Source: Ruminococcus sp.
GTDB taxonomy: Bacteria > Bacillota > Clostridia > Oscillospirales > Ruminococcaceae
Assembly: GCA_017534595.1 (NCBI GenBank)
Contig: JAFXVY010000022.1
Coordinates: 1 to 32,991 of the forward strand
Length of the DNA stretch: 32,991 nt
Direction of reading: 5' to 3'
Both the position numbers and the translations under genes were made by a program. This document shows positions 8,477 through 16,331 of the stretch, in pieces. A model generated the notes under the pieces. That model was not told where the DNA came from, searched no databases, and saw nothing but the letters and a program-made list of their open reading frames with translations. Position 1 is the first letter of the stretch, and each line of letters opens with the position of its first letter.

Positions 8477-9508
8477 TCATTTCCCGAGCCGCCCGCTGAC
8501 TGCGAACTGCGGCAGGTCGATCCACTTGGCTGTGAAGCCCTTGGCGGCACGCTTGAAGAACTCGTCCGCGAGGATGACGTCGAACCCGCCGTTCACGGCA
8601 AGCTCGCAGAAGTCCTCCTCGCCCTTGATTTGAATGTCGCCCTCCCGCATGAAGGTCGGGCGCATTGAGAACCAGCTCGCGCAGGTGACTTCGCAGCCCT
8701 GCGCTTCCAGCTTTTCACGCAGAGCGTTGGCTGCGAACTGCTGATGCATGATCAGCACCCTGCTCCCCTGTCCGGCGCTTACCTCGCCGAACAGTCCGGT
8801 CGGGTAGCCGGCCTCAAAGGGGGTGCCGAAGCGCTCGTTCATAAGCCTTGCGGCCTTGACCCCGGAGGGCGCGATGACCAGCAGCCGCTCACATCCCGAG
8901 GCGCTTATTATATCGTCGAGACCGCTGTCCATTCCGAAGCAGACAGGATCCTCATATCCCTGTTTTTTCAGCGCGGAGACTATCCGCTCCGACGTGAGCT
9001 CACCGGTGTTGAGCGGCGTCGCGCCCAGCACGCCCACTCTCCCCGGCTTTACCGGCAGCTTTTCCTTTGCGAACTGCTCGAACAGCCGCGCATAGACCAT
9101 TTCCTCGCCGCAGTCGTAAAGGCGGGTGCCGTCGGTGCGGAAGGCAAGACAGGGCAGACCCGTCCGCTTCTCGCTCATTCGCTCGAGAGCCTTCATATCG
9201 GTGGCTATGACCGCCGGCACGGGCGTGCCGACTATCGCGGTGAACCGCGCATCCACCTGCTCGGTTATCAGCGTAAGCTTTTTGACAAGCAGCGCGTCGC
9301 GGCCGAGTATTGCGTCCATATCCCTGAGGCCTGCCGAGAACAGCGCCGAGCGCTTAGTGAACCACCTCGGCTCATCGAACCCGCAGACGTTTCCGGCGCA
9401 GCCGCCGGCATCGCATATTACCGTTATCCCGCCGAGCTCGTAGAGCACCGAGCAGGCTCCCGAATCGTCGGGGGCAAGAGGCGAGATATGCTTCAACAGC
9501 TTTTTCAT
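8477..9508 (-). CDS. Nitrogenase component 1-like protein, K-type (second set)
   Basis: This 343-residue protein resembles a short NifK/BchB-type subunit. It has SGACSVLYELGG with C19 and a GGC motif with C37, at the same positions as in the first-set K protein (12017-13162), where a third cysteine, C93, is present. Here the matching residue is valine (V93 in AIVGTPVP), so only two of the three expected cluster ligands remain. The full nitrogenase K subunit is over 500 residues; the short size is usual for divergent nitrogenase-like proteins. Its ATG overlaps the stop of the D-type gene by 4 bases. It likely forms a D-K complex that takes electrons from an H-type Fe protein; the substrate is unknown. 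Confidence 0.88.
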   Translation of the reverse strand: MKKLLKHISPLAPDDSGACSVLYELGGITVICDAGGCAGNVCGFDEPRWFTKRSALFSAGLRDMDAILGRDALLVKKLTLITEQVDARFTAIVGTPVPAVIATDMKALERMSEKRTGLPCLAFRTDGTRLYDCGEEMVYARLFEQFAKEKLPVKPGRVGVLGATPLNTGELTSERIVSALKKQGYEDPVCFGMDSGLDDIISASGCERLLVIAPSGVKAARLMNERFGTPFEAGYPTGLFGEVSAGQGSRVLIMHQQFAANALREKLEAQGCEVTCASWFSMRPTFMREGDIQIKGEEDFCELAVNGGFDVILADEFFKRAAKGFTAKWIDLPQFAVSGRLGK

Positions 9509-10800
9509 CAGCCGTTCCCCCTTTCCGAAAGCGCACGGTCAAGCTCCTCAAGGAGCATGGTCACTCCCCTGTATCCGAAGGGCTGGGCTTCGCCGTTGAA
9601 CTCGACTCCCGGCTTTCCGGCGTGGTAATAACAGGCGTCGGCGCCCACCGCCGCATCTACCGACGGGTCGGGGACGTAGTTCATCATAGTGGGCGAGAGG
9701 TTTGAATATACCCTTGTCTCCGGCGAGACCTCGGCAAGCTTCTTCACGAACACGAAGTTCCTCTCGCCGACGGTGCCGTAGATCTCCGAGACGGTAAAGC
9801 CGTAGCCTATCAGCGCCAGCGAGAGCTCGAAGCTGTCGGCGTTGAGGCTCTCGCCCACCGCAAGGGTAAGGGGACCGTACTTTGACTTGATATCGGCTAT
9901 CGCCTTTTCCGCGGCGGCGAGATAAGCGCTGTCGTCAAGCTCGGCGCCTATCGCCTGACCGAGCAGGCGGTACTGATTGTGTATCTTGTCGAGGCGGTAC
10001 ATCCGCGTCAGCTCGATGAAGGGTATGCCGAGGCGCTGCTGCATATCCTGCGCGGCGGCTCTTGCCTCGGAGTTTAAGACTATCGCAAAGTTCGACCGCG
10101 AGATCGCGGAGTATTCCTCGAAGGCAGTGCAGCGGCCTATCTCGTGGATCTTCTTTATGCCCGCATTTTTAAGCAGATCGTACAGCTCGCAGCCGTCGTC
10201 GAGGGCGGAGAAATATCCCAGCAGCGAGCACTCGTTTGAGTATCTTTTCTGCTTCTCGAGCAGCGAGTACACCGACTTGCGCACGAGCCCCATGGGCGGC
10301 AGACGCTTCTCTCTTGTCAGCGCATACATATATGCCGGTGCGGCTTTTACGCCCGTCCTGTCATAGCAGGCGCGGCAGACCCGCTCCATATCCGTGCCGA
10401 GCAGCGCATCGACGCAGGTCACGCACAGCATTATCACCGAGGGGGTGTAGTCGAGCTCGGAAAGCAGCTCCTCGCAGGCCTCGGGTATCTTCGCCACATA
10501 GCGCCCGGTGACGATGTCGGTGTCGTCGAGCATCAGATAGAAGAAGCGCTCGCTGTAGCCGAGAGCGTTGAGCAGCTGGGTATTGCGCCCGCAGCAGCCC
10601 GGTGCGATGAGCAGCATGACCGACCCGGGTATCACCAGCCCCGCCCGCTTTACACCGAAGCCCTTGGCTCCGGGGGAGTTGAAGTCGAGGGTCGCCGGCG
10701 AGGAATAGATCATGTGCTTTGCCGAATTGAGCTCACGCGGCAGCTCGTCGGGCGAGAGCTTCGCCAGCTCCGCCGCTGTGATGTAATAAGCCTCTGTCAT
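9508..10800 (-). CDS. Nitrogenase component 1-like protein, D-type (second set)
   Basis: The protein has 430 residues from the ATG at 10800 (MTEAYYITAA), which follows GAGAGGA at a good distance; an upstream in-frame start would overlap the GNAT gene. It has a GCC motif (C69, C70) and CVTC (C126, C129) in the places of two NifD P-cluster ligands. The FeMo-cofactor ligands Cys275 and His442 have no visible equivalents. The motif CTAFEEY (224-230) is shared with the first-set D protein (CKSFEEY). It probably pairs with the K-type protein encoded immediately after it. It is not a true nitrogenase subunit, and it is too divergent to assign to chlorophyllide, F430 or methylthio-alkane reductases by eye. 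Confidence 0.88.
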   Translation of the reverse strand: MTEAYYITAAELAKLSPDELPRELNSAKHMIYSSPATLDFNSPGAKGFGVKRAGLVIPGSVMLLIAPGCCGRNTQLLNALGYSERFFYLMLDDTDIVTGRYVAKIPEACEELLSELDYTPSVIMLCVTCVDALLGTDMERVCRACYDRTGVKAAPAYMYALTREKRLPPMGLVRKSVYSLLEKQKRYSNECSLLGYFSALDDGCELYDLLKNAGIKKIHEIGRCTAFEEYSAISRSNFAIVLNSEARAAAQDMQQRLGIPFIELTRMYRLDKIHNQYRLLGQAIGAELDDSAYLAAAEKAIADIKSKYGPLTLAVGESLNADSFELSLALIGYGFTVSEIYGTVGERNFVFVKKLAEVSPETRVYSNLSPTMMNYVPDPSVDAAVGADACYYHAGKPGVEFNGEAQPFGYRGVTMLLEELDRALSERGNG

Positions 10801-10801
10801 T

Positions 10802-11260
10802 TTATCCTCTCCCGATCTCAAGTACCATACATTCCTCCGACGCCCTGAAGCCGAGCGCCTCATAGAGCGGCCTGCCCGACTCGGTGGCGTCGAGGCTCAT
10901 CTCGGTAACGCCCCTGCGTTTTGCCTCGTCAATGAGCATGAGCACCATTTCCTTTGCTATCCCGCGGCGGCGATAGGCTTTATCGGTGTAGACGTTCATA
11001 AGGTGAGAACGCCTGCCGGTGGGATGCGATACGGTGGGCATGATCTCGATATAGGAAAGCGTCGCACAGCCCACTGCCCTGCCGTCCTCTACGGCGAGAA
11101 CCGTGGTCTGATCGCCCTCGAGGAAGTAGCGCCTGCTGCACTCGATAAGCTCCTCCGAGAACTGCTGCTCCGGCCCCATGCCGAAGACTATACGCATCAT
11201 CTCAAGGCGTATATCCATGAGCATCTCTATATCGTCCGGTGTACCGATCCTGTATTCCAT
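10802..11260 (-). CDS. GNAT-family N-acetyltransferase
   Basis: The 152-residue protein has the acetyl-CoA binding motif A (YRRRGIAKEMV) and the C-terminal LYEALGF typical of GNAT enzymes. The preferred ATG at 11260 (MEYRIGTPDD) lies 4 bases after the stop of the Fe-protein-like gene; an earlier start would overlap that gene. It separates the H gene from the D-K pair of the second set, yet the spacing stays tight. It could acetylate a small-molecule product or a protein of the system; the substrate is unknown. Confidence 0.9.
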   Translation of the reverse strand: MEYRIGTPDDIEMLMDIRLEMMRIVFGMGPEQQFSEELIECSRRYFLEGDQTTVLAVEDGRAVGCATLSYIEIMPTVSHPTGRRSHLMNVYTDKAYRRRGIAKEMVLMLIDEAKRRGVTEMSLDATESGRPLYEALGFRASEECMVLEIGRG

Positions 11261-11264
11261 AGTG

Positions 11265-12020
11265 TTATCCGTCCTCTTCGATAAGTGTCTTTGCAAGGGC
11301 TATGAAGCGCTTTGAGGCCTCGCATCCGGGGTCGCCCTCAACGCAGGTCATGCCCATATCCTCATACCTGATGATATCGTCCGAGCGGGGGATGTCGGCG
11401 GTGATCTCGATGCCGACCCTGTCGGTGAAGGCTCTGACCTTCTCCTCCTCGCCCTCGACGTTCCTTCGGTTCATTATGACTCCCCGGACCTTGGCATAGC
11501 TCCTGTCCTCGAAATTCTTTACAGCCTGATAGATGTTGTTCGCGGCGTAGAGCGCCATCTTCTCGCCGGAGGTCACGATAAGCACCTGCTCGGCGTAGCC
11601 CTCTCTGATAGGAGCCGCAAAGCCTCCGCAGACGACGTCTCCGAGGACGTCATAGAGCACGGCGTCGGGCTTTACACGCTCGAACAGCTCCAGCTGCTCG
11701 AGCAGCGAGAAGGTGGTGATTATGCCCCTGCCGGCGCAGCCGAGGCCGGGGGTGGGGCCGCCCGTCTCGATGCAGAGAACCCCGCCGTAGCCGACCTTGG
11801 AGATCTGCTCGATCTTATCGGGTTCCTCATCGTATTTTCTCATATAGTCCATAACGGGCAGGACGGCGTCACCGTGCAGCAGGTTGATGGTCGAGTCGGC
11901 CTTGGGGTCGCAGCCGATCTGTATGACCTTCTTGCCGAGGCTCGCCAGCGCGGCGGAAAGGTTCGCCGTGCAGGTGGATTTGCCTATGCCGCCCTTGCCG
12001 TAGATAGCCAGCTTTATCAT
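11265..12020 (-). CDS. Nitrogenase Fe protein-like (NifH/BchL family), second set
   Basis: This 251-residue dimeric ATPase would transfer electrons one at a time to its D-K partner, driven by ATP. The P-loop GKGGIGKST is at residues 8-16, and CDPKADST is at 37-44. The [4Fe-4S] cysteines are C95 (GLGCAGRGI) and C131 (DVVCGGF), and the arginine after the first is kept. It is shorter than NifH (about 290), as in other nitrogenase-like systems. The ATG overlaps the first-set K gene by 4 bases (ATGA), and the GNAT gene follows. The first-set copy at 14487-15248 is clearly related but diverged, so the two are not a recent duplication. Confidence 0.93.
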   Translation of the reverse strand: MIKLAIYGKGGIGKSTCTANLSAALASLGKKVIQIGCDPKADSTINLLHGDAVLPVMDYMRKYDEEPDKIEQISKVGYGGVLCIETGGPTPGLGCAGRGIITTFSLLEQLELFERVKPDAVLYDVLGDVVCGGFAAPIREGYAEQVLIVTSGEKMALYAANNIYQAVKNFEDRSYAKVRGVIMNRRNVEGEEEKVRAFTDRVGIEITADIPRSDDIIRYEDMGMTCVEGDPGCEASKRFIALAKTLIEEDG

Positions 12021-13162
12021 TCAAAAAACTCCTTGATATCGGTATTTATCAGCGCCTTCATATCCCGCTCGAAGCATCTGCCCGAGAAGCCGAAATGAGG
12101 CAGCGGTATCAGCCTTGTCCCCTCCGGGACGACGTATTTGTACAGCGGGTCTGCAATGACCGTTTTGGGCTTCATATCCGCAAGGCAGGCCTCGATGTCC
12201 TCCTCCGCGGAGATCTCGCCGCCGGTGTGGCGGCTGAAAAAGCGGTGTGAGGGCAGAGTACACATCGGCTTGGGGAGCATCCGGAGGTCAGCCCAGAGCG
12301 CCGCCGAAAGCGAGCCCGCCGATACGCTCTCGCCTATGACCACGGTGTCCGCATCCTCGAAGCCGTCCGAGGGATTGACGAAAGGCGGCAGATCGGCTCC
12401 GCCGGCTACGGCCTTTAAATGCTCCGCCAGCTTGGCCGCGAACCGCTTGCCGTAGGGCACTCCGTAAACATAGGGGATGCCGAAGGTCTCCTTCATATAT
12501 CTTGCTGCCGCAGCTCCCGCCTCCGAGACCACAAGGTTCACCGAGGCCGAGGCGGCGCGGCTTATCTCCCCGAGGCTGCCGCCCATTCCGGGGTTGGAGA
12601 CATAGCGCAGCCCGTTCTCCCCGAGCCATTTTCTGACCGAAGCATCCGAGCCGAGAGGGAAATCAAGGGGCGTCATGCCGAGGATGTTCACCCCTGTCCC
12701 TCCGCAGCGGGGACATTCCTTTGCGTACTCCCTGATCACTGCCTCAAAGGCCTCCGAAGCGCCCTCAATGTAGGAGCGGGTGCCGTTGGTATGCAGAGCG
12801 AGGGTGCGGATGCCGCTGCGCGACTCTATCTCGGCAGCGACGGCGTCGAAGTCAACGCCGGTCATCATCGGCATCGGCGAGCCGCAGACGGCTATGAACG
12901 CCGGACGCCTGTCCGCAGCGGCGGAGACGGCGTCGCTTATCAGCCGCTCGTCGTTGCCCATTATCGCGTCTATCTCGGTCAGCGCCGAGATGAATATATT
13001 TGAGCGCATCCGCGTCCAGCGGGGCTCGTCATGGGTGGAGTAGGTGGAGTTGCAGCCGGAGGCGTCGTGGACGACGGTCATCCCGCCCAGCTCGTAAAGC
13101 GCCGAGCAGACGCCCGAGGTGTCCGCCGCATAGCAGGGTATTATCCTTGAAACGTTTTTCAT
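12017..13162 (-). CDS. Nitrogenase component 1-like protein, K-type (first set)
   Basis: The protein has 381 residues from the ATG at 13162 (MKNVSRII), which lies 6-7 bases after AGGAGG; a GTG five codons earlier overlaps that site. Three cysteines match the NifK P-cluster ligands: C19 ([12 protein letters not shown]), C37 (ASGCNSTY) and C93 (AVCGSPMP). The positions of the first two, and of the DEPRW motif at 45-49, are identical in the second-set K protein. It probably forms a heteromer with the D-type protein encoded before it. The substrate is not known. Confidence 0.9.
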   Translation of the reverse strand: MKNVSRIIPCYAADTSGVCSALYELGGMTVVHDASGCNSTYSTHDEPRWTRMRSNIFISALTEIDAIMGNDERLISDAVSAAADRRPAFIAVCGSPMPMMTGVDFDAVAAEIESRSGIRTLALHTNGTRSYIEGASEAFEAVIREYAKECPRCGGTGVNILGMTPLDFPLGSDASVRKWLGENGLRYVSNPGMGGSLGEISRAASASVNLVVSEAGAAAARYMKETFGIPYVYGVPYGKRFAAKLAEHLKAVAGGADLPPFVNPSDGFEDADTVVIGESVSAGSLSAALWADLRMLPKPMCTLPSHRFFSRHTGGEISAEEDIEACLADMKPKTVIADPLYKYVVPEGTRLIPLPHFGFSGRCFERDMKALINTDIKEFFE

Positions 13163-13173
13163 TCCGACCCTCC

Positions 13174-14490
13174 TCACAGCAGGCAGCTGGCGCAGCCCAT
13201 GCCTTTGAGCCTGAGCAGCCCGGCTCTGTCCTTGGGCTCAAGGTGAGCCTCGCGCATGAGCCCGGCTATCTTTGCGATGCCCGCAAAGCCGTAATATCCG
13301 CCGTTGACGATGATGTTTACGAAATTGTCCGATGAGAAATAGTGCGCCGCCTTCTGCCCGACGGCAAGAATATGCTCGTGCTCACGCTCGGGCATATTTA
13401 TCATATTGACATTGACCGCAGAGTATATCAGCAGCTCCGGAACGAGCGAAGCAAGCTCTCCGAACGCTTCCTCCTCGCCGGCCGCGGTGTCGGCGATGAC
13501 ATATCTCACATTGAAGCCGTGGCGCACGAGCAGCAGCGCGAACTCAAAGGGTCGGGTCACGGCGGTGTAATCAATGGCTATCGGGGTGTCCCCGATGACC
13601 TGCTTCGCCTCGCAGAGCGCCTGCTCTGCGGCGGCGATATCGTCCGAAAAGTCAGGGGTATCAATGCCGAGGGCTTCGCAGAGGCGGGAGTAGTTCGCTT
13701 TGAGAGCTTCATATTCATACCGCGCCGGCAGATGCAGATGCTTTGCTCCGAAGCGGCGTTCAAGCTCCTCGCCGGCAAGGAAGCCGGTGGGTATCGTGCT
13801 GATATTCACCGCCGCCTCAGCCATTTGCAGATACTCCTCAAAGCTCTTGCAGTAAGCGATATCGTAAAGCTTACGCCCGCTGCTGCGTATCATCTTCACC
13901 AGCTCGGAATCCTCATCGGCGGCTCTGTCGCTGCCGACGAGCCCCACTGCCTTGTCGTTGAGCGGCAGCGGCTTCAAAGCGCCGTAGATCTGAGCGCTCA
14001 TCTTCATGACCGGGGAAACGGTAGTGCGCATGGTGGGGGTCATATAGCAGTCAACGAAGGTAATATCCGGGAACTGCTCCGAAAGCCTCTCGATGACCGA
14101 GCCGAAGTCCACGCCCGCGAAGAGATGTATGCAGCTGAGATACAGCAGCACGACAGGCGGCCTCCTGCCGAGCTTGTGTATGATCTCGGCGGTGCCGTCA
14201 ACGATGTCGCTCTCGAGAGTGCCGTCGAACATATCGCTCTCGGAAACGGAGATCCAGCTCATGCGATCGAGCTCGAACATCTCCGCTGCCGTGAGGATAA
14301 CGCCCCTCAGACAGCCCTGTGCGCAGCAGAAGATCTCCTGCGCCTCGGGAACGAGCATACCGGTGTGGACGATGTTCCACATACCCCTTGCCGGGGGATT
14401 GTATTCAAGACCCGCAGGGAACAGCGCTCCGGGGTCGGCGTCGGCTATCCTTATACACTCGGGCTTGTCACGCCCGGCGGCAGCGTTCAC
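13174..14490 (-). CDS. Nitrogenase component 1-like protein, D-type (first set)
   Basis: This 438-residue protein starts with GTG at 14490, which follows GGAGG by 6 bases and overlaps the H gene stop by 4. C60 (CCAQGC, with C55 and C56 nearby) and C120 (YLSCIHLF) match two NifD P-cluster ligands; the first NifD cysteine (Cys62) has no clear equivalent. FeMo-cofactor Cys275 and His442 are absent: the matching segments read VNISTI and VNGGYYGF. C214 in CKSFEEY is shared with the second-set D protein. A C-terminal CASCLL adds another cysteine pair. It likely carries an Fe-S cluster but not FeMo-co. Confidence 0.9.
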   Translation of the reverse strand: MNAAAGRDKPECIRIADADPGALFPAGLEYNPPARGMWNIVHTGMLVPEAQEIFCCAQGCLRGVILTAAEMFELDRMSWISVSESDMFDGTLESDIVDGTAEIIHKLGRRPPVVLLYLSCIHLFAGVDFGSVIERLSEQFPDITFVDCYMTPTMRTTVSPVMKMSAQIYGALKPLPLNDKAVGLVGSDRAADEDSELVKMIRSSGRKLYDIAYCKSFEEYLQMAEAAVNISTIPTGFLAGEELERRFGAKHLHLPARYEYEALKANYSRLCEALGIDTPDFSDDIAAAEQALCEAKQVIGDTPIAIDYTAVTRPFEFALLLVRHGFNVRYVIADTAAGEEEAFGELASLVPELLIYSAVNVNMINMPEREHEHILAVGQKAAHYFSSDNFVNIIVNGGYYGFAGIAKIAGLMREAHLEPKDRAGLLRLKGMGCASCLL

Positions 14491-15248
14491 CTGACACCTC
14501 CGAAGCTGTCGAGCACGGCCTGTGCAGCCGCGTCGAGCTGACGTCGGGCTTCACTGTCGGGACAGACCTCGGCTACCGTCTTGCCTGCCTTTTCGGCGGC
14601 GGGGATCTCAGTGCAGCGGTCAATGTCCGCGATTACTGTGCTGCCGAAGTCGGCGGCGAGGGTCTGCGCGGCGGCAAGCTCATCCTCGACGCCCCGGCGG
14701 TTGAGTATTATCCCGCCGAGGGAGGCGTATCCCCTGCCCTTGAAATTATCTATCGCCATGCAGATATTTGCTGCGGCGTAGACGGACATTTTCTCGCCGG
14801 AGGTCACGACGAACACCTTGTCGGCATAGCCCTTTCTCATCGGCATCGAAAAGCCTCCGCAGACAACGTCTCCGAGGACGTCGTAGATCACGATATCCGG
14901 CTTGCAGATCTCGAAAGCGCCCTTCTTCTCAAGAGTCTCAAGGGCGTTGATTATGCCTCTGCCCGCGCAGCCCAGCCCGGGGACAGGTCCTCCCGCCTCG
15001 ACGCACTTAACGCCGTTCGTCCCCTCAAAGACGACATCCTCAAGGGTCAGGGCGCTGCCCTTTTCGCGGGTGATCTGCAGAACGGTAGGTATCCTCTCTC
15101 CGCCGCGGAGCAGCGAGGTGGAGTCGGCCTTGGGGTCGCAGCCTATCTGCATGACCCGCAGTCCCTTTGCGGCGAGCGCCGCCGATATATTGCAGGCAAC
15201 GGTGGATTTGCCTATCCCGCCCTTGCCGTAGATCGCAAGCTTTATCAT
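14487..15248 (-). CDS. Nitrogenase Fe protein-like (NifH/BchL family), first set
   Basis: This is a 253-residue P-loop ATPase with GKGGIGKST at 8-16, CDPKADST at 37-44, and the cluster cysteines C94 (GLGCAGRGI) and C130 (DVVCGGF). It should be the reductase for the D-K pair that follows. Its ATG overlaps the hydE stop by 4 bases (ATGA), which ties hydrogenase maturation to the nitrogenase-like genes at the level of translation. [16 protein letters not shown] is identical to the start of the second-set protein, while the middle and C-terminal parts differ. Confidence 0.93.
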   Translation of the reverse strand: MIKLAIYGKGGIGKSTVACNISAALAAKGLRVMQIGCDPKADSTSLLRGGERIPTVLQITREKGSALTLEDVVFEGTNGVKCVEAGGPVPGLGCAGRGIINALETLEKKGAFEICKPDIVIYDVLGDVVCGGFSMPMRKGYADKVFVVTSGEKMSVYAAANICMAIDNFKGRGYASLGGIILNRRGVEDELAAAQTLAADFGSTVIADIDRCTEIPAAEKAGKTVAEVCPDSEARRQLDAAAQAVLDSFGGVR

Positions 15249-16294
15249 ACATAGTCTCCTCTCGTTATAACGACCTCATAACCGATCCGCTTCATCCTTG
15301 CCTGTATGCAGCTGCGGCATTCGTCGGAACGGTCCTCGGTGCAGATCTTGCCGTCGTAGAGCATATATTTCTTCCTCACCGCCGTGGGCGAGAGATTGGG
15401 CATTATGACGTTCGCTCCCGAGAGCACGCCCTGCTCCCTGCCGTCGGGGCGGATGGTGCCGAGAGCAGTAGTCGCCGGAAGCAATACCCGGGGCAGCATT
15501 ATCCTGCAAAGGGAGAGCAGGAAAAGAGTCAGCTCATAGGAGCCCTTGGGCATATCCTTAAACGGGGTGTCCTTGTGGGGCAGGAAGGGACCTATGCCGA
15601 TCATCTGCGGGCCGAACTCCGCAAGGAAGATCATATCGTCCGCGAGACATTCATTTGTCTGATAGGGCGAGCCCGCCATTATCCCGGCGCCGGTCTGATA
15701 GCCCAGCTCCCTGAGCCAGCGCAGGCACTGCATCCTGTGGTCGAAGGACATCTCCGCCGGGTGGAGCTTGGCGTAATGCTCGCGGTTGGCGGTCTCGTGC
15801 CGGAGCAGATACCTGTCGGCGCCCGCTTCTTTCAGGAGCTTCAGCGCGTCGTATTCAAGCTCTCCGAGAGAGAGGGTGACGGCGCAGTCGGGGTGGGCGG
15901 ATTTGATGCTGCGGACTATCCCCGCCATTCTTTCCGGCGGGTAGACGGCGTAGTCCTCGCCGCTTTGCAGAACAAAGGTGCGGAAGCCGTACCCGTAGCC
16001 CTCATCGCAGCAGGCGAGGATCTCCTCATCGGTGAGGCGGTAGCGTTCGGCGTTGGTGTTGGAGCGCCTTATCCCGCAATAGAGGCAGTCGTTTTTGCAG
16101 ACGTTGGAGAACTCGACTATCCCTCGGATGAAGATCTTATTCCCGAACTGTGCAAGGCTCACCGCCCGCGCCTTTTCGGCGGCATAGGCTCTGTCCTCCT
16201 CGTCCCAGCCGGAGAAAACGGTCAGCCACTCCGGCTTTGACAGCTTCTTTTCCTCCCCGAGCTTATCTATAAGGGCTCTTATCTCTTTGCTCAT
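15245..16294 (-). CDS. hydE: [FeFe]-hydrogenase H-cluster radical SAM maturase HydE
   Basis: HydE is a radical SAM enzyme that helps make the [2Fe] part of the H-cluster, acting on an iron complex supplied by HydG. The SAM cluster motif is CKNDCLYC (C66, C70, C73). A C-terminal cysteine set (CTEDRSDECRSC) matches the second, non-essential cluster of some HydE proteins. Strings such as YRLTDEEIL, FVLQSGED and RHETAN fit HydE rather than biotin synthase or PylB. The preferred start is the ATG at 16294 (MSKEIRAL), giving 349 residues; an earlier start would run into hydF. It lies 37 bases after hydF and overlaps the first H gene. No hydG is in the window. Confidence 0.94.
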   Translation of the reverse strand: MSKEIRALIDKLGEEKKLSKPEWLTVFSGWDEEDRAYAAEKARAVSLAQFGNKIFIRGIVEFSNVCKNDCLYCGIRRSNTNAERYRLTDEEILACCDEGYGYGFRTFVLQSGEDYAVYPPERMAGIVRSIKSAHPDCAVTLSLGELEYDALKLLKEAGADRYLLRHETANREHYAKLHPAEMSFDHRMQCLRWLRELGYQTGAGIMAGSPYQTNECLADDMIFLAEFGPQMIGIGPFLPHKDTPFKDMPKGSYELTLFLLSLCRIMLPRVLLPATTALGTIRPDGREQGVLSGANVIMPNLSPTAVRKKYMLYDGKICTEDRSDECRSCIQARMKRIGYEVVITRGDYV

Positions 16295-16331
16295 TCCTGT
16301 CACCTCGTTTATCCGGTATGATACCGGCCTG

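Noticed and set aside
8477-15248. True nitrogen-fixing nitrogenase (nifHDK)
   Set aside because: The D proteins lack the FeMo-cofactor cysteine and histidine, all proteins are too short, and no nifB, nifE or nifN is present.
8477-15248. Protochlorophyllide or F430-type reductase (BchLNB, CfbCD)
   Set aside because: No tetrapyrrole synthesis genes are in the window, and the neighbours are hydrogenase maturases; sequence similarity by eye is not enough to assign them.
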